A DNA stretch of 64,000 nucleotides from Winkia neuii (GCF_029011175.1 NZ_CP118946.1:1488001-1552000), one strand, 5' to 3'. Positions 14,005-28,286 are shown, counted from the first letter of the stretch. Numbers and translations: made by a program. Notes: a model not told the origin generated them from the sequence alone.

Positions 14005-15447
14005 TTAGTAATTTACGTGCTCTTGCACGGCTACTTCGTGGTGGGGCAAGTCCGCCACAGCTTCCTTTACCGCGGTGGAAACAGCATCAGCCACTCGAGG
14101 ATGGAACACACCAGGAATGATGTATTCAGGTGCCAATTCGTCCTCGGAAATCACTTCGGCGATTGCGACTGCTGCTACCCGTAGCACCTCCGTGGTTATC
14201 TGCGAGACGCGAGCATCTAGCAATCCACGGAAGAGACCTGGGAATGCCAACACATTGTTGATCTGGTTCGGGAAATCAGAACGCCCCGTCGCCACGATCT
14301 TCGCGTATTTGCTTGCCTCCATCGGATCCACTTCAGGAATCGGGTTTGCCATCGCGAATACGATGGCATCTGGTGCCATCTGGGCGATGTCTTCCCCGGT
14401 CAGGATGTCACCGTGCGAGACTCCAATGAACACATCGGCGTCCTTCAGGCCTTCCTTCAAAGACCCCTTCACTTTGCGAGGGTTGGTGTGTTCGGCAAGC
14501 CACCTACGGGATGGGTGCATGCCCTCCACATCGTCAGACACAAGTGCTCCACTGCGGCCGTACCCAACAATGTCTTTCGCACCCTGGGCCATCAACAACT
14601 TGATGATGGCTGATCCCGCGGCGCCGACACCGGAAACCACGATCCGAATGTCCTCAATCTTCTTGTCGACGAGCTTCAACGCGTTCAACAAGGCTGCTAG
14701 GCAGACAATGGCAGTGCCGTGCTGGTCATCATGGAAGACCGGAATATCCAATTCTTCCCTCAGCCGCTCCTCGATCTCGAAGCACCTGGGCGCAGAAATG
14801 TCCTCCAGGTTAATGCCACCATAAGCAGGCGCAATAGCCTTCACGATTTCGACGATCTGGTCAGTGTCCTTCGTATCCAAAGCAACCGGCCAGGCATCCA
14901 CCCCGCCAAATTGCTTGAACAGACATGCCTTGCCTTCCATAACGGGCATTGCAGCCTCCGGACCAATATCGCCGAGCCCAAGAACCGCAGTGCCGTCGGT
15001 AACCACGGCAACGGTGTTCTTCTTGACTGTCAAAGACCAAGCCTTGGAAGGCTCGTCGTGGATCGCAGTACACACCCGGGCTACCCCTGGCGTATACACG
15101 CGAGACAGGTCGTCGCGGTTGCGGATTGGAGTCTTCGGCTCCACATCCAGCTTGCCCCCAATATGTGCGAGGAAGGTGGCATCAGAAACCGCCTGAACCT
15201 GCACTCCGGGAGTTTCCGCTAGTAGCTTGGCAACCTGCCTGCGATGTTCACTGTCGCGAGTATCGCAAGTGAGGTCGACGGTAAGGCCGGCGCCCTCGGA
15301 ATGGGCAACATCCAAGCCGGTGATCTCGGCACCGGTACCAGTTACCAGGTCAACCACCTGGCCAGCAGAGATCCGCTGCTGAGAAAGGACCAGCCGCAGC
15401 TGGACCGTGTAAGAAGGTGAAGTCCTCATATTTACTTTTCTTGACAT
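14005..15447 (-). CDS. malic enzyme with N-terminal ACT-like domain
   Basis: A 480-residue NAD(P)-dependent malic enzyme that decarboxylates malate to pyruvate. An ACT-like region occupies about residues 10-90. The malic domain follows with [34 protein letters not shown], and [14 protein letters not shown] plus DDQHGT carrying metal-binding acidic residues. The Rossmann NAD domain has [11 protein letters not shown] near residue 270. The longest start (ATG at 15447) overlaps the end of gatB by 16 bases; the ATG at 15429 is an alternative just after the gatB stop. It is probably the last gene of the gatCAB operon. Confidence 0.9.
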   Translation of the reverse strand: MSRKVNMRTSPSYTVQLRLVLSQQRISAGQVVDLVTGTGAEITGLDVAHSEGAGLTVDLTCDTRDSEHRRQVAKLLAETPGVQVQAVSDATFLAHIGGKLDVEPKTPIRNRDDLSRVYTPGVARVCTAIHDEPSKAWSLTVKKNTVAVVTDGTAVLGLGDIGPEAAMPVMEGKACLFKQFGGVDAWPVALDTKDTDQIVEIVKAIAPAYGGINLEDISAPRCFEIEERLREELDIPVFHDDQHGTAIVCLAALLNALKLVDKKIEDIRIVVSGVGAAGSAIIKLLMAQGAKDIVGYGRSGALVSDDVEGMHPSRRWLAEHTNPRKVKGSLKEGLKDADVFIGVSHGDILTGEDIAQMAPDAIVFAMANPIPEVDPMEASKYAKIVATGRSDFPNQINNVLAFPGLFRGLLDARVSQITTEVLRVAAVAIAEVISEDELAPEYIIPGVFHPRVADAVSTAVKEAVADLPHHEVAVQEHVNY

Positions 15448-16931
15448 GCCTTTAGAAGGAGTTGGCTGGCCTTGGCTGCATCAGCCTTGCCACGCATTTC
15501 TTTCATTACCTGACCGACCAGAGCGCCAACCGCCTTGGTCTTGCCGCTTTGAACCTTAGCCACGATATCCGGGTTCGCATCCACGACCTTTGCTACAGCC
15601 GCATCCAGCGCCCCATCGTCCTGCACTAGTTCAAGTCCTCGCTTGGACATGACCTCGGCGGGATCGCCCTCGCCTTCAAGCACGCCCTCTAGACACTTAC
15701 GAGCAAGCTTGTCGGTCATCTTGCCGTCGTCAACCAGCTTCTGCAGCTGGGCGATCTGCTCTGGGGCGACCGGCAGATCCACAAGATCCACCTGCCTATC
15801 CTTCGCTGCACGCGAGAGCTCGGTCATCCACCACTTCCTAGCGGCCACAGGCTTCGTGCCAGCTTCCACCGTCTGTACGATCAGATCCAAAGCACCTGCG
15901 TTTACAACGTCCCGCATCTCCATGTCGGTGAAGCCATATTCCTCGCGCAACCTGCGGCGGCGAACCACAGGCAGCTCAGGCAGAGACTGGCGCAACTGCT
16001 CAACCCATTCCCGGGAAGGCGCAACCGGAACAAGATCCGGTTCTGGGAAGTAGCGGTAGTCCTCAGCATCAGACTTCTCGCGGCCAGAAGAAGTAGTCGA
16101 ATCCTCTTCGTGCCAGTGCCTAGTTTCCTGAATGACCTTTCCGCCCCTCGACAGAATCGCTCCCTGGCGACGCATCTCGTAGCGCACGGTCTTGTCGATG
16201 GCCCTGAACGAGTTCACGTTCTTGGTCTCGGTACGAGTACCCAGCGGAGCAGAAGGATCCTTCCGCAACGACACGTTCACATCCGCACGCACATTGCCCC
16301 GCTCCATGCGAGCCTCAGAAACGTCTAGCGCCCTGAAAATATCGCGCAGAGTCTGCACGTACTTGGCAGCAACTTCAGGAGCCCGCTCACCGGCGCCCTC
16401 GATCGGACGGGTAACAATCTCTACTAGGGGAACACCGGCACGGTTATAGTCCACCAGCGAGTAAGACGCGCCCTGAATACGGCCTTCCGCACCACCAATG
16501 TGGGTGTTCTTGCCAGCGTCTTCTTCCATGTGGGCTCGCTCAATGTCAACACGGAACATCGTGCCGTCATCCAGCTCTACGTCAACGTAGCCGTCATAAG
16601 CGATCGGCTCGTCATACTGGGAAGTCTGGAATGCCTTTACCAAGTCCGGATAGAAGTAGTTCTTCCTAGCAAACCGGCAGAACTCAGCGATATTGCAATT
16701 CAGTGCCAAGCCGATCTTGATCGCATACTCAACTGCCTTGTGGTTTACCACCGGAAGCGATCCGGGCAAGCCCAGAGAGACGGGAGTGATCTGCGTGTTC
16801 GGTTCCCCACCAAAGGCGTTCGGAGCAGCATCAAACATCTTGGTCTTGGTACCAAGCTCCACGTGTACCTCAATGCCGAGGACGGGGTCGAAGTTCGCTA
16901 CGACGTCCTCGTACTTCATAAGTGTGCTCAC
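15432..16931 (-). CDS. gatB: aspartyl/glutamyl-tRNA amidotransferase subunit B
   Basis: Subunit B of GatCAB, which converts Glu-tRNA(Gln) and Asp-tRNA(Asn) to the correct amide forms. The [15 protein letters not shown] start, the [21 protein letters not shown] block and the C-terminal GatB/YqeY helical domain ([17 protein letters not shown]) are all present. The longest frame starts with GTG at 16946, but a second GTG at 16931 overlaps the gatA stop (GTGA) and is preceded by GGAAGGAAG, so I choose it (499 residues). This organism probably lacks GlnRS or AsnRS, as is usual in actinobacteria. Confidence 0.95.
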   Translation of the reverse strand: MSTLMKYEDVVANFDPVLGIEVHVELGTKTKMFDAAPNAFGGEPNTQITPVSLGLPGSLPVVNHKAVEYAIKIGLALNCNIAEFCRFARKNYFYPDLVKAFQTSQYDEPIAYDGYVDVELDDGTMFRVDIERAHMEEDAGKNTHIGGAEGRIQGASYSLVDYNRAGVPLVEIVTRPIEGAGERAPEVAAKYVQTLRDIFRALDVSEARMERGNVRADVNVSLRKDPSAPLGTRTETKNVNSFRAIDKTVRYEMRRQGAILSRGGKVIQETRHWHEEDSTTSSGREKSDAEDYRYFPEPDLVPVAPSREWVEQLRQSLPELPVVRRRRLREEYGFTDMEMRDVVNAGALDLIVQTVEAGTKPVAARKWWMTELSRAAKDRQVDLVDLPVAPEQIAQLQKLVDDGKMTDKLARKCLEGVLEGEGDPAEVMSKRGLELVQDDGALDAAVAKVVDANPDIVAKVQSGKTKAVGALVGQVMKEMRGKADAAKASQLLLKACQEK

Positions 16932-18430
16932 TTGTCTTCCTTCCACGTCTTAGCCGGGCAAAACTCCGGCAGATTAGCCTCTACGACATTCGAGACCGCA
17001 GCCGCAGCCGCGTACATCCGCTTGTCTTCCCTAGCGGGAGCCAAAACCTGCAGGCCAACAGGAAGTCCCTCTTGCGGATCCAGTCCGATCGGCACCGACA
17101 CGCCAGGGATGCCGGCCAAGTTCGACGGGATAGTCGTAACGTCGCCCAGGTACATGGCGAGCGGATCATCCAGTTTCTGCCCCAGCTTCCACGCGGTGGT
17201 GGGAGCAGTAGGAGACATCAACACATCAACCTGTTCAAAGACACGATCCAAATCGCGCTGAACGAGCGTACGCACCTTCTGTGCGCTGCCGTAGTAAGCA
17301 TCGTAATAGCCCGCGGAAAGTACGTGCGTGCCCAAGATAATGCGGCGCTTTACCTCGTCACCAAAGCCTGCCTCACGGGTAGCTGCCATTACTCGCTCTG
17401 CGGTGGCGTGGCCTTCAGCAGGCTCCACGCGGAGGCCGTAGCGAACGCCGTCAAAACGGGCCAGGTTGGAACTGACCTCTGCAGGCATAATCAAGTAGTA
17501 AGCCGAGAGGGCATATTCGAAGGACGGACAGTCGACCTCTACAATTTCTGCGCCAGCTTCACGCAAAGAATCGATGACACGGTTGAAGGTGGAGACGACT
17601 CCGTCCTGGTAGCCCTCGCCCTGCAGCTGCTTCACAATGCCAACGCGCAACCCCTCAGCCTTGCCCGAGCGAACTGCCTCTAGCAGATCGGCAACAGGTT
17701 CATCCAGCGAGGTCGAATCGGCCGGATCGTGCCCGCCGATCAGCTCCTGCAGAGCTGCCGCATCCGCCAGAGTCCTGGTAACCGGACCAATCTGATCCAA
17801 AGAAGAAGCCATGGCAACCAGGCCATAACGAGAGACCGCGCCGTAAGTCGGCTTCACGCCAACAGTGCCAGTAACCGCGGCCGGCTGGCGAATAGAACCG
17901 CCCGTATCAGACCCCAGAGCAAGTGGGACCATGAAGGAGCCAACAGCCGCTGCGCTGCCGCCACCAGATCCGCCTGGGATACGATCCAAGTCCCACGGGT
18001 TATGGGTAGGGCCGAAAGCGGAGTGCTCGGTAGAAGAGCCCATCGCGAACTCGTCCATGTTGGTCTTACCCACGATCGGCAGCATTGCCTTCTTCAGAGT
18101 AGTAACCACAGTAGCGTCGTACGGAGGAAGCCATCCTTCAAGGATCTTCGACGCGCAGGTAGTAGGAATGCCACGAGTAACAATATTGTCTTTTACCGCA
18201 ATCGGAATACCCGCCAGCGGGTGCAATTCCTGTCCCTGGCTGCGCGCTTCATCAACTTTGTGTGCCGTCTCCAGGGCGCCCTCGGCATCAACGTGCAAGA
18301 ACGCGTGCACCTTGTCATCCACCGCGGCAATCCGGTCTAAACAGGCCTGAGTCAGCTCCACAGAGGTGAGCTCGCCAGCAGAAAGCTTCTGCGCCAACTC
18401 GAGCGCGGAAAGCTGCAAAATGCTATTCAT
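16928..18430 (-). CDS. gatA: aspartyl/glutamyl-tRNA amidotransferase subunit A
   Basis: A 500-residue amidase-signature enzyme, the glutaminase subunit of GatCAB. The catalytic lysine lies in IPIAVKDNI (about residue 80), the [11 protein letters not shown] loop is present, and the nucleophilic serine region is [12 protein letters not shown]. Length and motifs are typical. It starts immediately after the gatC stop and overlaps the gatB start by four bases, showing translational coupling. Confidence 0.96.
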   Translation of the reverse strand: MNSILQLSALELAQKLSAGELTSVELTQACLDRIAAVDDKVHAFLHVDAEGALETAHKVDEARSQGQELHPLAGIPIAVKDNIVTRGIPTTCASKILEGWLPPYDATVVTTLKKAMLPIVGKTNMDEFAMGSSTEHSAFGPTHNPWDLDRIPGGSGGGSAAAVGSFMVPLALGSDTGGSIRQPAAVTGTVGVKPTYGAVSRYGLVAMASSLDQIGPVTRTLADAAALQELIGGHDPADSTSLDEPVADLLEAVRSGKAEGLRVGIVKQLQGEGYQDGVVSTFNRVIDSLREAGAEIVEVDCPSFEYALSAYYLIMPAEVSSNLARFDGVRYGLRVEPAEGHATAERVMAATREAGFGDEVKRRIILGTHVLSAGYYDAYYGSAQKVRTLVQRDLDRVFEQVDVLMSPTAPTTAWKLGQKLDDPLAMYLGDVTTIPSNLAGIPGVSVPIGLDPQEGLPVGLQVLAPAREDKRMYAAAAAVSNVVEANLPEFCPAKTWKEDK

Positions 18431-18727
18431 TTATTCCTCCCCCAAAATCTGCGCAACCTTGAATTGACCCCGCTCCGATGCGGGCGCAGCAGCCAACACC
18501 TCGTCGCGATCCAAAGTTGGACCTACCTCGTCCTCGCGCATAACGTTCTGCAACGCAATCGGGTGGGAAGTAGCCGGAACATCAGGAGTCGCAACCTCAG
18601 ACACGCGCGAAACCGCATCTGCAATCTGGTCAAGCTCGCCAGCAAGTCGCGTAATCTCCGAATCAGTAAGTGCAATACGGGCCAGCCCAGCAAGCCGGGC
18701 GACCTCTTCAGTGGAAATAGTCGACAT
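18431..18727 (-). CDS. gatC: aspartyl/glutamyl-tRNA amidotransferase subunit C
   Basis: A 98-residue protein with the GatC pattern: ISTEEVARLAGLARIALTD at the N-terminus, the ELDQI segment and a DEV motif in the second half. GatC bridges GatA and GatB and stabilises the complex. It is the first gene of the operon and is divergent from the cardiolipin synthase gene, with a 76-base intergenic region. Confidence 0.95.
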   Translation of the reverse strand: MSTISTEEVARLAGLARIALTDSEITRLAGELDQIADAVSRVSEVATPDVPATSHPIALQNVMREDEVGPTLDRDEVLAAAPASERGQFKVAQILGEE

Positions 18728-18803
18728 GCTTCGATGGTACCTGTTAGCTACCGCTAAGGCGTAAGTGGCTCAGTAAATAAGCCCTTCGCGATAGAGTAAA
18801 TCC

Positions 18804-22490
<3,687 letters not shown>

Positions 22491-22529
22491 GCCCGGGCCA
22501 TTTTTACCCTTACACCCTACCGTGAGGGC

Positions 22530-25322
22530 ATGAACCAACTACTGCTGACGCCTGAATCCGGCCCGTACGCAGGATGCCCAAATCGTCTAGAAGAGGGCGT
22601 GCTCGGCCGAGCTCTAGTTGGCGACCCTACGGCCTCTAGAGCGCAGGTCAAAATATCTCGCCATAGAAAGGGCTTCATAGCCCAGAGCGTGGCCCCCCAT
22701 AACCCCATCCGACTTCGGGTGGGTTATTGGTGGCCGGTTCGCAAGAAAATCTTCGTGCGCCACGGCCAACGAATTATGTTTGGGCAGACACCAGTGCGAG
22801 TAGCAAGACGCCCACCAGACCTACGCTTTCGCCGTCCAGGTAAGCAAAAGAGAAGCTTCTCTAAAGCGCTGTTCCTAATCCCCATGCTGATAATGCCGTT
22901 ACTAATGTGGAGGTCCTTAACCGCAAACAAATGGGCAGCCATCGCGCTGGGAGCGATTTTAATATCGGCACTAGTAGCAGCAATCTGGCAGTATCGGGCA
23001 ACTGCAGAGAAGAAATTGCCCTTCCCAACACCGTGGGGTTTATATCTTGCGGCCACCGGAAAGACCCAAAAAGGTAAATCTACAGGTCCCCTCATGGCCT
23101 GGCTATCGGCCTCGCAAAGAGGCGGGATTTTGAAAGTTGAGCATGGCGAATCCGTATACCTAGTTGGAAGCGGCGCAAAAACCAGCCTGTGGTGGTGGCT
23201 AGCCCAATGTGACGCAAAAATAACTCCCCTTGACGGTAAATATCGAGTCTCGTGGAAAGACGGCAGCGCGACTATGGCAGCAGTACCTCACGAAGAGGAC
23301 GTGCCCGCGAGCGCTAGTCGGATCCTAGCCGTCGATCAGGCAGTCGGAGTATCACAGCGGTGGTTTGAGGCATTTTTGGAAACCAACAGCCAGATGCCCG
23401 CTTTGCTCTATGCCGAAGATGCTTTGCCCGCTTATTCAGGCAATACCGAATTGTGGGTAAAGCCAGCTACCAGAGTCCAGATAGGCGCCGATGCTTCTGG
23501 ACCGGTCTATATAGACCTAGCAGATGGGCCTCACGCGCTGGTTGCTGGGACTACCGGGGCGGGCAAGTCTGAAGCACTCACCACATGGCTATTGGGGCTG
23601 GCATTGGCGATGCCACCCTGGCAGGTCAACTTCATACTGGTCGATTACAAAGGCGGTGCGGCCTTTGCCCCCTTGGCACAGTTACCTCATGTGGCGGGAA
23701 TGCTGACTAATTTAGACTCAGGCGCTACTGAGAGGGCGCTGTCCTCCTTGCTAGCGGAGTTGCATAGGCGCGAACGCGTAGCGGGCCAAGGCGGCGATAT
23801 TGGACCCCGGCTGGTAATAGTCGTCGACGAATTTCGAGAGCTATCACTGACCCACCCCAAAATCATGGAAGACCTTACGCGCATTGCAGCCTTGGGGCGT
23901 TCACTTGGGGTATCGCTCATACTCGCCACGCAAAGGCCGGGCGGAGTAGTGGACTCTCATATTCGAGCAAATGCCAGTTTGCGGCTATGCCTTCGCGTAC
24001 TAGAAGCAGGTGATTCGCTCGATGTGCTCGGCGATTCGACAGCTGCGAACCTGCCGCCGATACCTGGCAGAGCAATACTTGATGCAGCTGGCAACCGCCG
24101 GGAGGTGCAGATAGCCTGGGCCAAACCAGAGATGGTTGCATCGGCAGTAAACAAGATCTGCGCAAGTACAACTTTTAGAGCACCTGCGCCCTGGGCCGAG
24201 CCTCTGCCACAGAGCATTTCTCTGGCCGAAGCGGCAGCAGGAGGTGGCGACGGTACCGTCCTCGGCATAGCGGACTATCCAAAAAGGCAGTGCACCACTA
24301 CTTTTTGTCTACCGAGCATAGGGAAAACACTTCTGTGCGCCCCCACCCGGATGGGCGCAACCACGACGGCGAAGACAATAGCCTGCCAATATGCCGCCGG
24401 AGCAGTTCATGTCTTCACCAATCGTCCAGGGGAATGGAGCGGAGCTTGCTCCATTCTGAATACTGCTTCCGAGCAGGCGCTAGGAATACGTCTTTTGCTT
24501 GCAGGCAATGCAAAAGGTTCGCTCGTAGTCATTGACGGCGCAGATTCCCTCATAGCAAACCTGGACCTGGCAGAAGGAGCCGGATCAGGAGTGGATTTGC
24601 TGGAACAGGTCTGCAGGGTTGACGGCATTAACCTAATTGTCACCATTCGGCCTACCAGTGCAGGAGCCAGGTGGGCCAGCAACTTTGCAACACGCATCTA
24701 CCTCGGACTATCTGAAGAGGCAGACAGCGCTAGGGTCGGTCTTCGTTCCAAGGAGACAAGTCAACTTACGTGTCCGGGGCGAGCGCTAGTCGTGGCGGGG
24801 GAACGCACCATAGTCCAGGTTGCTTTACCTGAAGTACTCGTGGCAACCGGTATCCCTTTGGTCAGCAGTCTGCCAGAGCCAGGCACAGTTGCCACGGTAG
24901 GCATCGGTTGGATAGGCCCCCTTGCTACTCCATGGATACCCCAAGGAGAAAGGTGGCTAATTGCCGGTTCGAGCGGTTCCGGAAAGACCACCCTTGCTCG
25001 GGCCCTAGCAGAATTCCTGAAGGTACCTGCTGAGCATGTGATGGATGGAGACGGTCCCGCCTACAACGGTTCTGCAACAATTCGCATCCTCACCTGTTCC
25101 ATAGCAGAACTGACTACAAGCTTTGCTGGCCCCTTACACGAGTTTGCACAGAAGGCAAAGATCGTGGTCTTGCAACCATCCCCCACCTTCCGGTCATGGG
25201 CTCGCGAGTACAACCTAACGGGAATGATGCCTCTTCCAGGGGCCGCTCGTCCGGGCCGTGGCGTTTACCTAGACGGTTGCACCGCCACGGTGATACAGGC
25301 CACCGCAAAGGGACCGCTGTGA
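22530..25322 (+). CDS. FHA-like, FtsK/SpoIIIE multi-ATPase membrane protein (EccC/EssC-like)
   Basis: A 930-residue protein. Residues about 20-95 look like a degenerate FHA domain (LGRALVGDPTASRAQVKI, later RHGQRIMFGQ). Two hydrophobic segments follow at about 110-152. The first FtsK/SpoIIIE ATPase has Walker A AGTTGAGKS near 340 and Walker B LVIVVDE near 430, plus ATQRPGG. A middle ATPase has a degenerate P-loop near 605 (APTRMGATTTAK). A third has a good Walker A, AGSSGSGKTT, near 812. Three tandem ATPases behind a membrane anchor resemble EccC/EssC of type VII secretion, but no WXG100 or other ESX gene is in view. Function is therefore open: secretion motor or DNA translocase-like. Confidence 0.75.
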   Translation: MNQLLLTPESGPYAGCPNRLEEGVLGRALVGDPTASRAQVKISRHRKGFIAQSVAPHNPIRLRVGYWWPVRKKIFVRHGQRIMFGQTPVRVARRPPDLRFRRPGKQKRSFSKALFLIPMLIMPLLMWRSLTANKWAAIALGAILISALVAAIWQYRATAEKKLPFPTPWGLYLAATGKTQKGKSTGPLMAWLSASQRGGILKVEHGESVYLVGSGAKTSLWWWLAQCDAKITPLDGKYRVSWKDGSATMAAVPHEEDVPASASRILAVDQAVGVSQRWFEAFLETNSQMPALLYAEDALPAYSGNTELWVKPATRVQIGADASGPVYIDLADGPHALVAGTTGAGKSEALTTWLLGLALAMPPWQVNFILVDYKGGAAFAPLAQLPHVAGMLTNLDSGATERALSSLLAELHRRERVAGQGGDIGPRLVIVVDEFRELSLTHPKIMEDLTRIAALGRSLGVSLILATQRPGGVVDSHIRANASLRLCLRVLEAGDSLDVLGDSTAANLPPIPGRAILDAAGNRREVQIAWAKPEMVASAVNKICASTTFRAPAPWAEPLPQSISLAEAAAGGGDGTVLGIADYPKRQCTTTFCLPSIGKTLLCAPTRMGATTTAKTIACQYAAGAVHVFTNRPGEWSGACSILNTASEQALGIRLLLAGNAKGSLVVIDGADSLIANLDLAEGAGSGVDLLEQVCRVDGINLIVTIRPTSAGARWASNFATRIYLGLSEEADSARVGLRSKETSQLTCPGRALVVAGERTIVQVALPEVLVATGIPLVSSLPEPGTVATVGIGWIGPLATPWIPQGERWLIAGSSGSGKTTLARALAEFLKVPAEHVMDGDGPAYNGSATIRILTCSIAELTTSFAGPLHEFAQKAKIVVLQPSPTFRSWAREYNLTGMMPLPGAARPGRGVYLDGCTATVIQATAKGPL

Positions 25323-25469
25323 CTATTCCCACCCCCCAACCAGCAGATATGCCCCTCAAAACCCTTGCAAAACCTTTCATACATAAGAAAAATGGATACA
25401 CGTTCCAATCTGCGTTAACGCAGAAGTCATCTCTGGGACACCTAATGTTCCCAATCGAAGGAGTGCCCA

Positions 25470-25718
25470 ATGGATTGGCGTAGCCGTGCTGCCTGCCTGA
25501 CAGTCGATCCCGAACTGTTTTTTCCTATCGGAAATACCGGGCCAGCTATCGCTCAGGCAGAAGAGGCAAAGCTAGTTTGCGCTAAGTGCAACGTGCAAGA
25601 AACCTGTCTAAAATGGGCGATCGAGAACCATCAGGATTCTGGCGTTTGGGGCGGTAAGAGCGAGGACGAAAGGCGATCCATGCGACGCCGCGCCGCTCGC
25701 GCGCGCCGGGCTAGCTAG
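25470..25718 (+). CDS. whiB1: WhiB1-like iron-sulfur transcription factor
   Basis: An 82-residue Wbl protein. Four cysteines (C9, C37, C40, C46) form the [4Fe-4S] site, and the GVWGG turn and a basic C-terminal tail (RRSMRRRAARARRAS) for DNA contact follow. The MDWR start, DPELFFPIGN and SGVWGGKSEDERR segments closely match WhiB1 rather than other Wbl classes. In M. tuberculosis WhiB1 binds the primary sigma factor and responds to nitric oxide through its cluster. GAAGGAG lies before the ATG. It ends at a strong shared terminator facing the PdtaS gene, the same neighbour as in mycobacteria. Confidence 0.92.
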   Translation: MDWRSRAACLTVDPELFFPIGNTGPAIAQAEEAKLVCAKCNVQETCLKWAIENHQDSGVWGGKSEDERRSMRRRAARARRAS

Positions 25719-25732
25719 GCGCAGTAAAAATG

Positions 25733-25763
25733 ATTTCAGGCGGGGCAATGCCCCGCCTGAAAT
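25733..25763. terminator. bidirectional terminator between whiB1 and pdtaS
   Basis: A perfect 14-bp stem (ATTTCAGGCGGGGC / GCCCCGCCTGAAAT) with an AAT loop lies between the two convergent genes. A and T flanks on both sides allow function in both directions. Confidence 0.85.
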
Positions 25764-25777
25764 AGTTAACGACTCAT

Positions 25778-27280
25778 TTATACGTCATCTACTACAGCGT
25801 TCACAGTTGCTACTGTTCCACCGTGCGGCAAGTTAGACCATTCGACGGCGCCTCCGAGTTCACCCCGAACCAAAGTCTGCACAATCCGAGTTCCAAGCCC
25901 AGTCATAGTGGCTCCTTCGGGGATTGATTTGCCGTCATTTATGACCTCAACGTGGAGCTTGGCGCCATCGCGGTTGGCCCGCACAAGAATCGTTCCCCGC
26001 TCCCCCTCAAGGCCATGTTCGACCGCATTAGTTACCAGCTCTGAAAGCACCACAGACAGGGCAGAAGCCGCATCAGCGCCTACCGTGCCAAAAGAGCCCT
26101 CTATCTTGGCCGTGGCATCGCCCTCAAAAGAAGCCATGGAGGCAGCCAAGGCAAGCACTTCTTTAGCAAGCTTGTCGAAATCGACCGTCTCATCAAGCGT
26201 CTGTGAAAGCACGTCGTGCACCTTTGCAATCGTGCCCACTCGCCTGCCGGCTTCTTGTAGCGCGCTCTTCACCTCGGGGTTATCCGATCGCCGCGTCTGC
26301 ATTCGCAACAGCGCATGCACAGTCTGCAAATTATTCTTCACCCTATGGTGGATCTCGCGAATAGTGGCATCTTTGGACATCATTTCGCGTTCGCGCCGAC
26401 GCATCTCGGTCACGTCACGACACAGTAGGATCGCGCCCAACCGCTGCTTTCCGTTTGTAAGGGGCAAAGCCCTCAAGGTGATGGTGCCCAAACGGGTTTC
26501 CACCTCAGTAACCCAGGAGGCTCGTCCCATCACAACTACGGCCAAAGTTTCCTCGACCGGATCTGCCTCCTTGCTAATAAGATCGGTGATGGTTTCGGCT
26601 AGCACCTGGCCCTTTAGATCCTGAGGCAGCCCAATACGTCGAAGACAAGAAAAAGCATTCGGAGAGATCTCGCTAAGACGCCCTTCACCGTCGACCAGCA
26701 TGATTCCATCACTGACGCGAGGCGCCCCAAGCGTTCCCACTGTAGGCGCCACGTCGTAAGGGTATTCCCCGCGCGTCATCATCTGGCAGAGCAAATCGGC
26801 CGCGCTCGCTGACCATTGAGCCTGCATATTAGCAATCCGGGAAAGTCCAGAACCGGACTCGCGACTCATCACTGCGCATGTGTGGCCGTCAACTACTACT
26901 GGTATGAACGTTTCCATAACCGAGTAAGTACCCGCCCACCTAGGCGAATCTGCACTGATGATCTTTCCTTCGGCGTAGGTCTGCCGCAGTCGCTCCCGCC
27001 GCATCGGAGAAGCGTGCTTGCCTACCACATCGTCCAGATGCACTGTCTGTCCAGTAGCGGGGCGACACTGTGCCACGGCAACAAACCTGTCGTCTTTAGT
27101 AGGCATCCAGAGCACCAAATCTGCCATTGCCAAGTCAGCCAGAATCTGCCAATCTGCCATCAAGACATGTAAGCGGTCGGCTTCAGAAGCGGAAACCGGC
27201 AGGAGGTTGAAGCGCTCCCCCATCTTTGTCATTTGCCTCATACATATAGAGTAAACGTATAAATTACCGACCGGCGCCAA
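25778..27280 (-). CDS. pdtaS: PdtaS-type sensor histidine kinase
   Basis: A soluble kinase of about 500 residues with an N-terminal GAF-like region (about 20-160), a PAS region (about 185-295), then a HisKA_2 domain with the phosphorylated histidine in IHHRVKNNLQT (near 311) and a HATPase domain with N-box ELVTNAVEHG (near 417) and GLGTRIV. The plan and the neighbour whiB1 match M. tuberculosis PdtaS (Rv3220c), which phosphorylates the RNA-binding antiterminator PdtaR. No PdtaR gene is in this window. The start is uncertain: in-frame ATGs at 27241, 27232 and 27223 are all plausible, and the first 13 residues of the longest frame are probably not translated. Confidence 0.9.
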   Translation of the reverse strand: MAPVGNLYVYSICMRQMTKMGERFNLLPVSASEADRLHVLMADWQILADLAMADLVLWMPTKDDRFVAVAQCRPATGQTVHLDDVVGKHASPMRRERLRQTYAEGKIISADSPRWAGTYSVMETFIPVVVDGHTCAVMSRESGSGLSRIANMQAQWSASAADLLCQMMTRGEYPYDVAPTVGTLGAPRVSDGIMLVDGEGRLSEISPNAFSCLRRIGLPQDLKGQVLAETITDLISKEADPVEETLAVVVMGRASWVTEVETRLGTITLRALPLTNGKQRLGAILLCRDVTEMRRREREMMSKDATIREIHHRVKNNLQTVHALLRMQTRRSDNPEVKSALQEAGRRVGTIAKVHDVLSQTLDETVDFDKLAKEVLALAASMASFEGDATAKIEGSFGTVGADAASALSVVLSELVTNAVEHGLEGERGTILVRANRDGAKLHVEVINDGKSIPEGATMTGLGTRIVQTLVRGELGGAVEWSNLPHGGTVATVNAVVDDV

Positions 27281-27306
27281 TGCCTCGACGTTTTTCGGAG
27301 GACCCG

Positions 27307-27795
27307 TTGAAATTCGAACTCACCATCACCTACCCGGCCCCATTCGCCAAAACCGAAGAGATGCTAAGCAACGAAAATTTTTATAGGACGAGGGCGAAAA
27401 CCATCGGTGTGGCGCTGGAAGACATTGATCTAACGTGCAGGTCTGGGCGCATTCAGGCCAGCTCTACCGTCTCAGTGGCGAGCGGCGAGGCACCCGCTAA
27501 GATTCGTCGTTTTATCCCCGACAAGTTACAGGTAACTGTTGTAGAGGCGTGGGGTCCCACTTCCAGCGGTTCGCGCCCCGGTTCGTTGTCCGTTGCCGTT
27601 TCCGGTGTTCCCGTAATGGTCAGTGCCACCTCTACCCTGACTGAGCAATCAGGACAGACCAAGCGAGTCGTGGAAGGCGAGATTAGTGTGAAGATCCCCT
27701 TCGTTGGCAAGATGATCGAGCAAAAAGTCAGCGAGCAGCTTGGCCGGGCGCAAGCCTACGAAGAGAAGGCCGCAGCGACCTACCTTGCGCAATGA
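27307..27795 (+). CDS. DUF2505 family protein
   Basis: About 162 residues in the START/SRPBCC-like DUF2505 family common in actinobacteria; no enzymatic role is established. I choose the TTG at 27307 because GGAGGA stands just before it and the protein then begins LKFELTITYPAP, as in the family. A longer frame from 27280 would overlap the kinase start. The gene overlaps the next by four bases. Confidence 0.75.
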   Translation: MKFELTITYPAPFAKTEEMLSNENFYRTRAKTIGVALEDIDLTCRSGRIQASSTVSVASGEAPAKIRRFIPDKLQVTVVEAWGPTSSGSRPGSLSVAVSGVPVMVSATSTLTEQSGQTKRVVEGEISVKIPFVGKMIEQKVSEQLGRAQAYEEKAAATYLAQ

Positions 27796-28286
27796 CAGCC
27801 ATAGTAGTCCTAGGTGCTGGGTTGCGAGGCACCTCCCCCTCCCCTGTTCTGGCCCGCAGACTAGACAGCGCAATTTCTTTGTGGAATAGACGTGGGAAGA
27901 AGGATGTCCTTATCTTGTCGGGCGGGCAGGGGCCGGATGAAAAGATCAGTGAAGCTGCAGCAATGGCAAGATATGCCGTTGCCCGTGGAATACACCCAGC
28001 GTTCCTGATCTTAGAGGCAGAATCTACCAGCACCGAGGAAAACCTCCGCTTTAGCAGCGCCCTGTTGCCGACTGCCGACAAAAAAATCTTCCTAGTAACT
28101 TCTACCTTCCACCTCCCCCGAGCATTAGCGTGGGCTAAAGCCGTAGGCTTGGACGCCACGGGGGTGGGAGCCTCTGCCCCGCCACTATCTTTCGTGAAGT
28201 GGACTCTCCGCGAGGTAGCCGCGCTCATCATTACTTTGCCCAAAATTCTGCGCGCTCAGCCAAACTTCCCAATCAGGCCCGACTAA
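27792..28286 (+). CDS. DUF218 (YdcF-like) family protein
   Basis: A 164-residue protein with the DUF218 pattern: IVVLGAGLRG at the start, LSGGQGPDE, the ESTSTEEN segment and FLVTSTFHLPRA. It lacks the membrane segments of SanA/ElyC relatives and resembles soluble YdcF. The biochemical role of the family is not settled (envelope or cofactor-related functions have been proposed). It is translationally coupled to the DUF2505 gene (ATGA). Confidence 0.8.
   Translation: MTAIVVLGAGLRGTSPSPVLARRLDSAISLWNRRGKKDVLILSGGQGPDEKISEAAAMARYAVARGIHPAFLILEAESTSTEENLRFSSALLPTADKKIFLVTSTFHLPRALAWAKAVGLDATGVGASAPPLSFVKWTLREVAALIITLPKILRAQPNFPIRPD

Noticed and set aside
22530-25718. A type VII secretion locus around the EccC-like gene
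   Set aside because: None of the neighbours is a WXG100, EccB, EccD, EccE, PE/PPE or mycosin gene.
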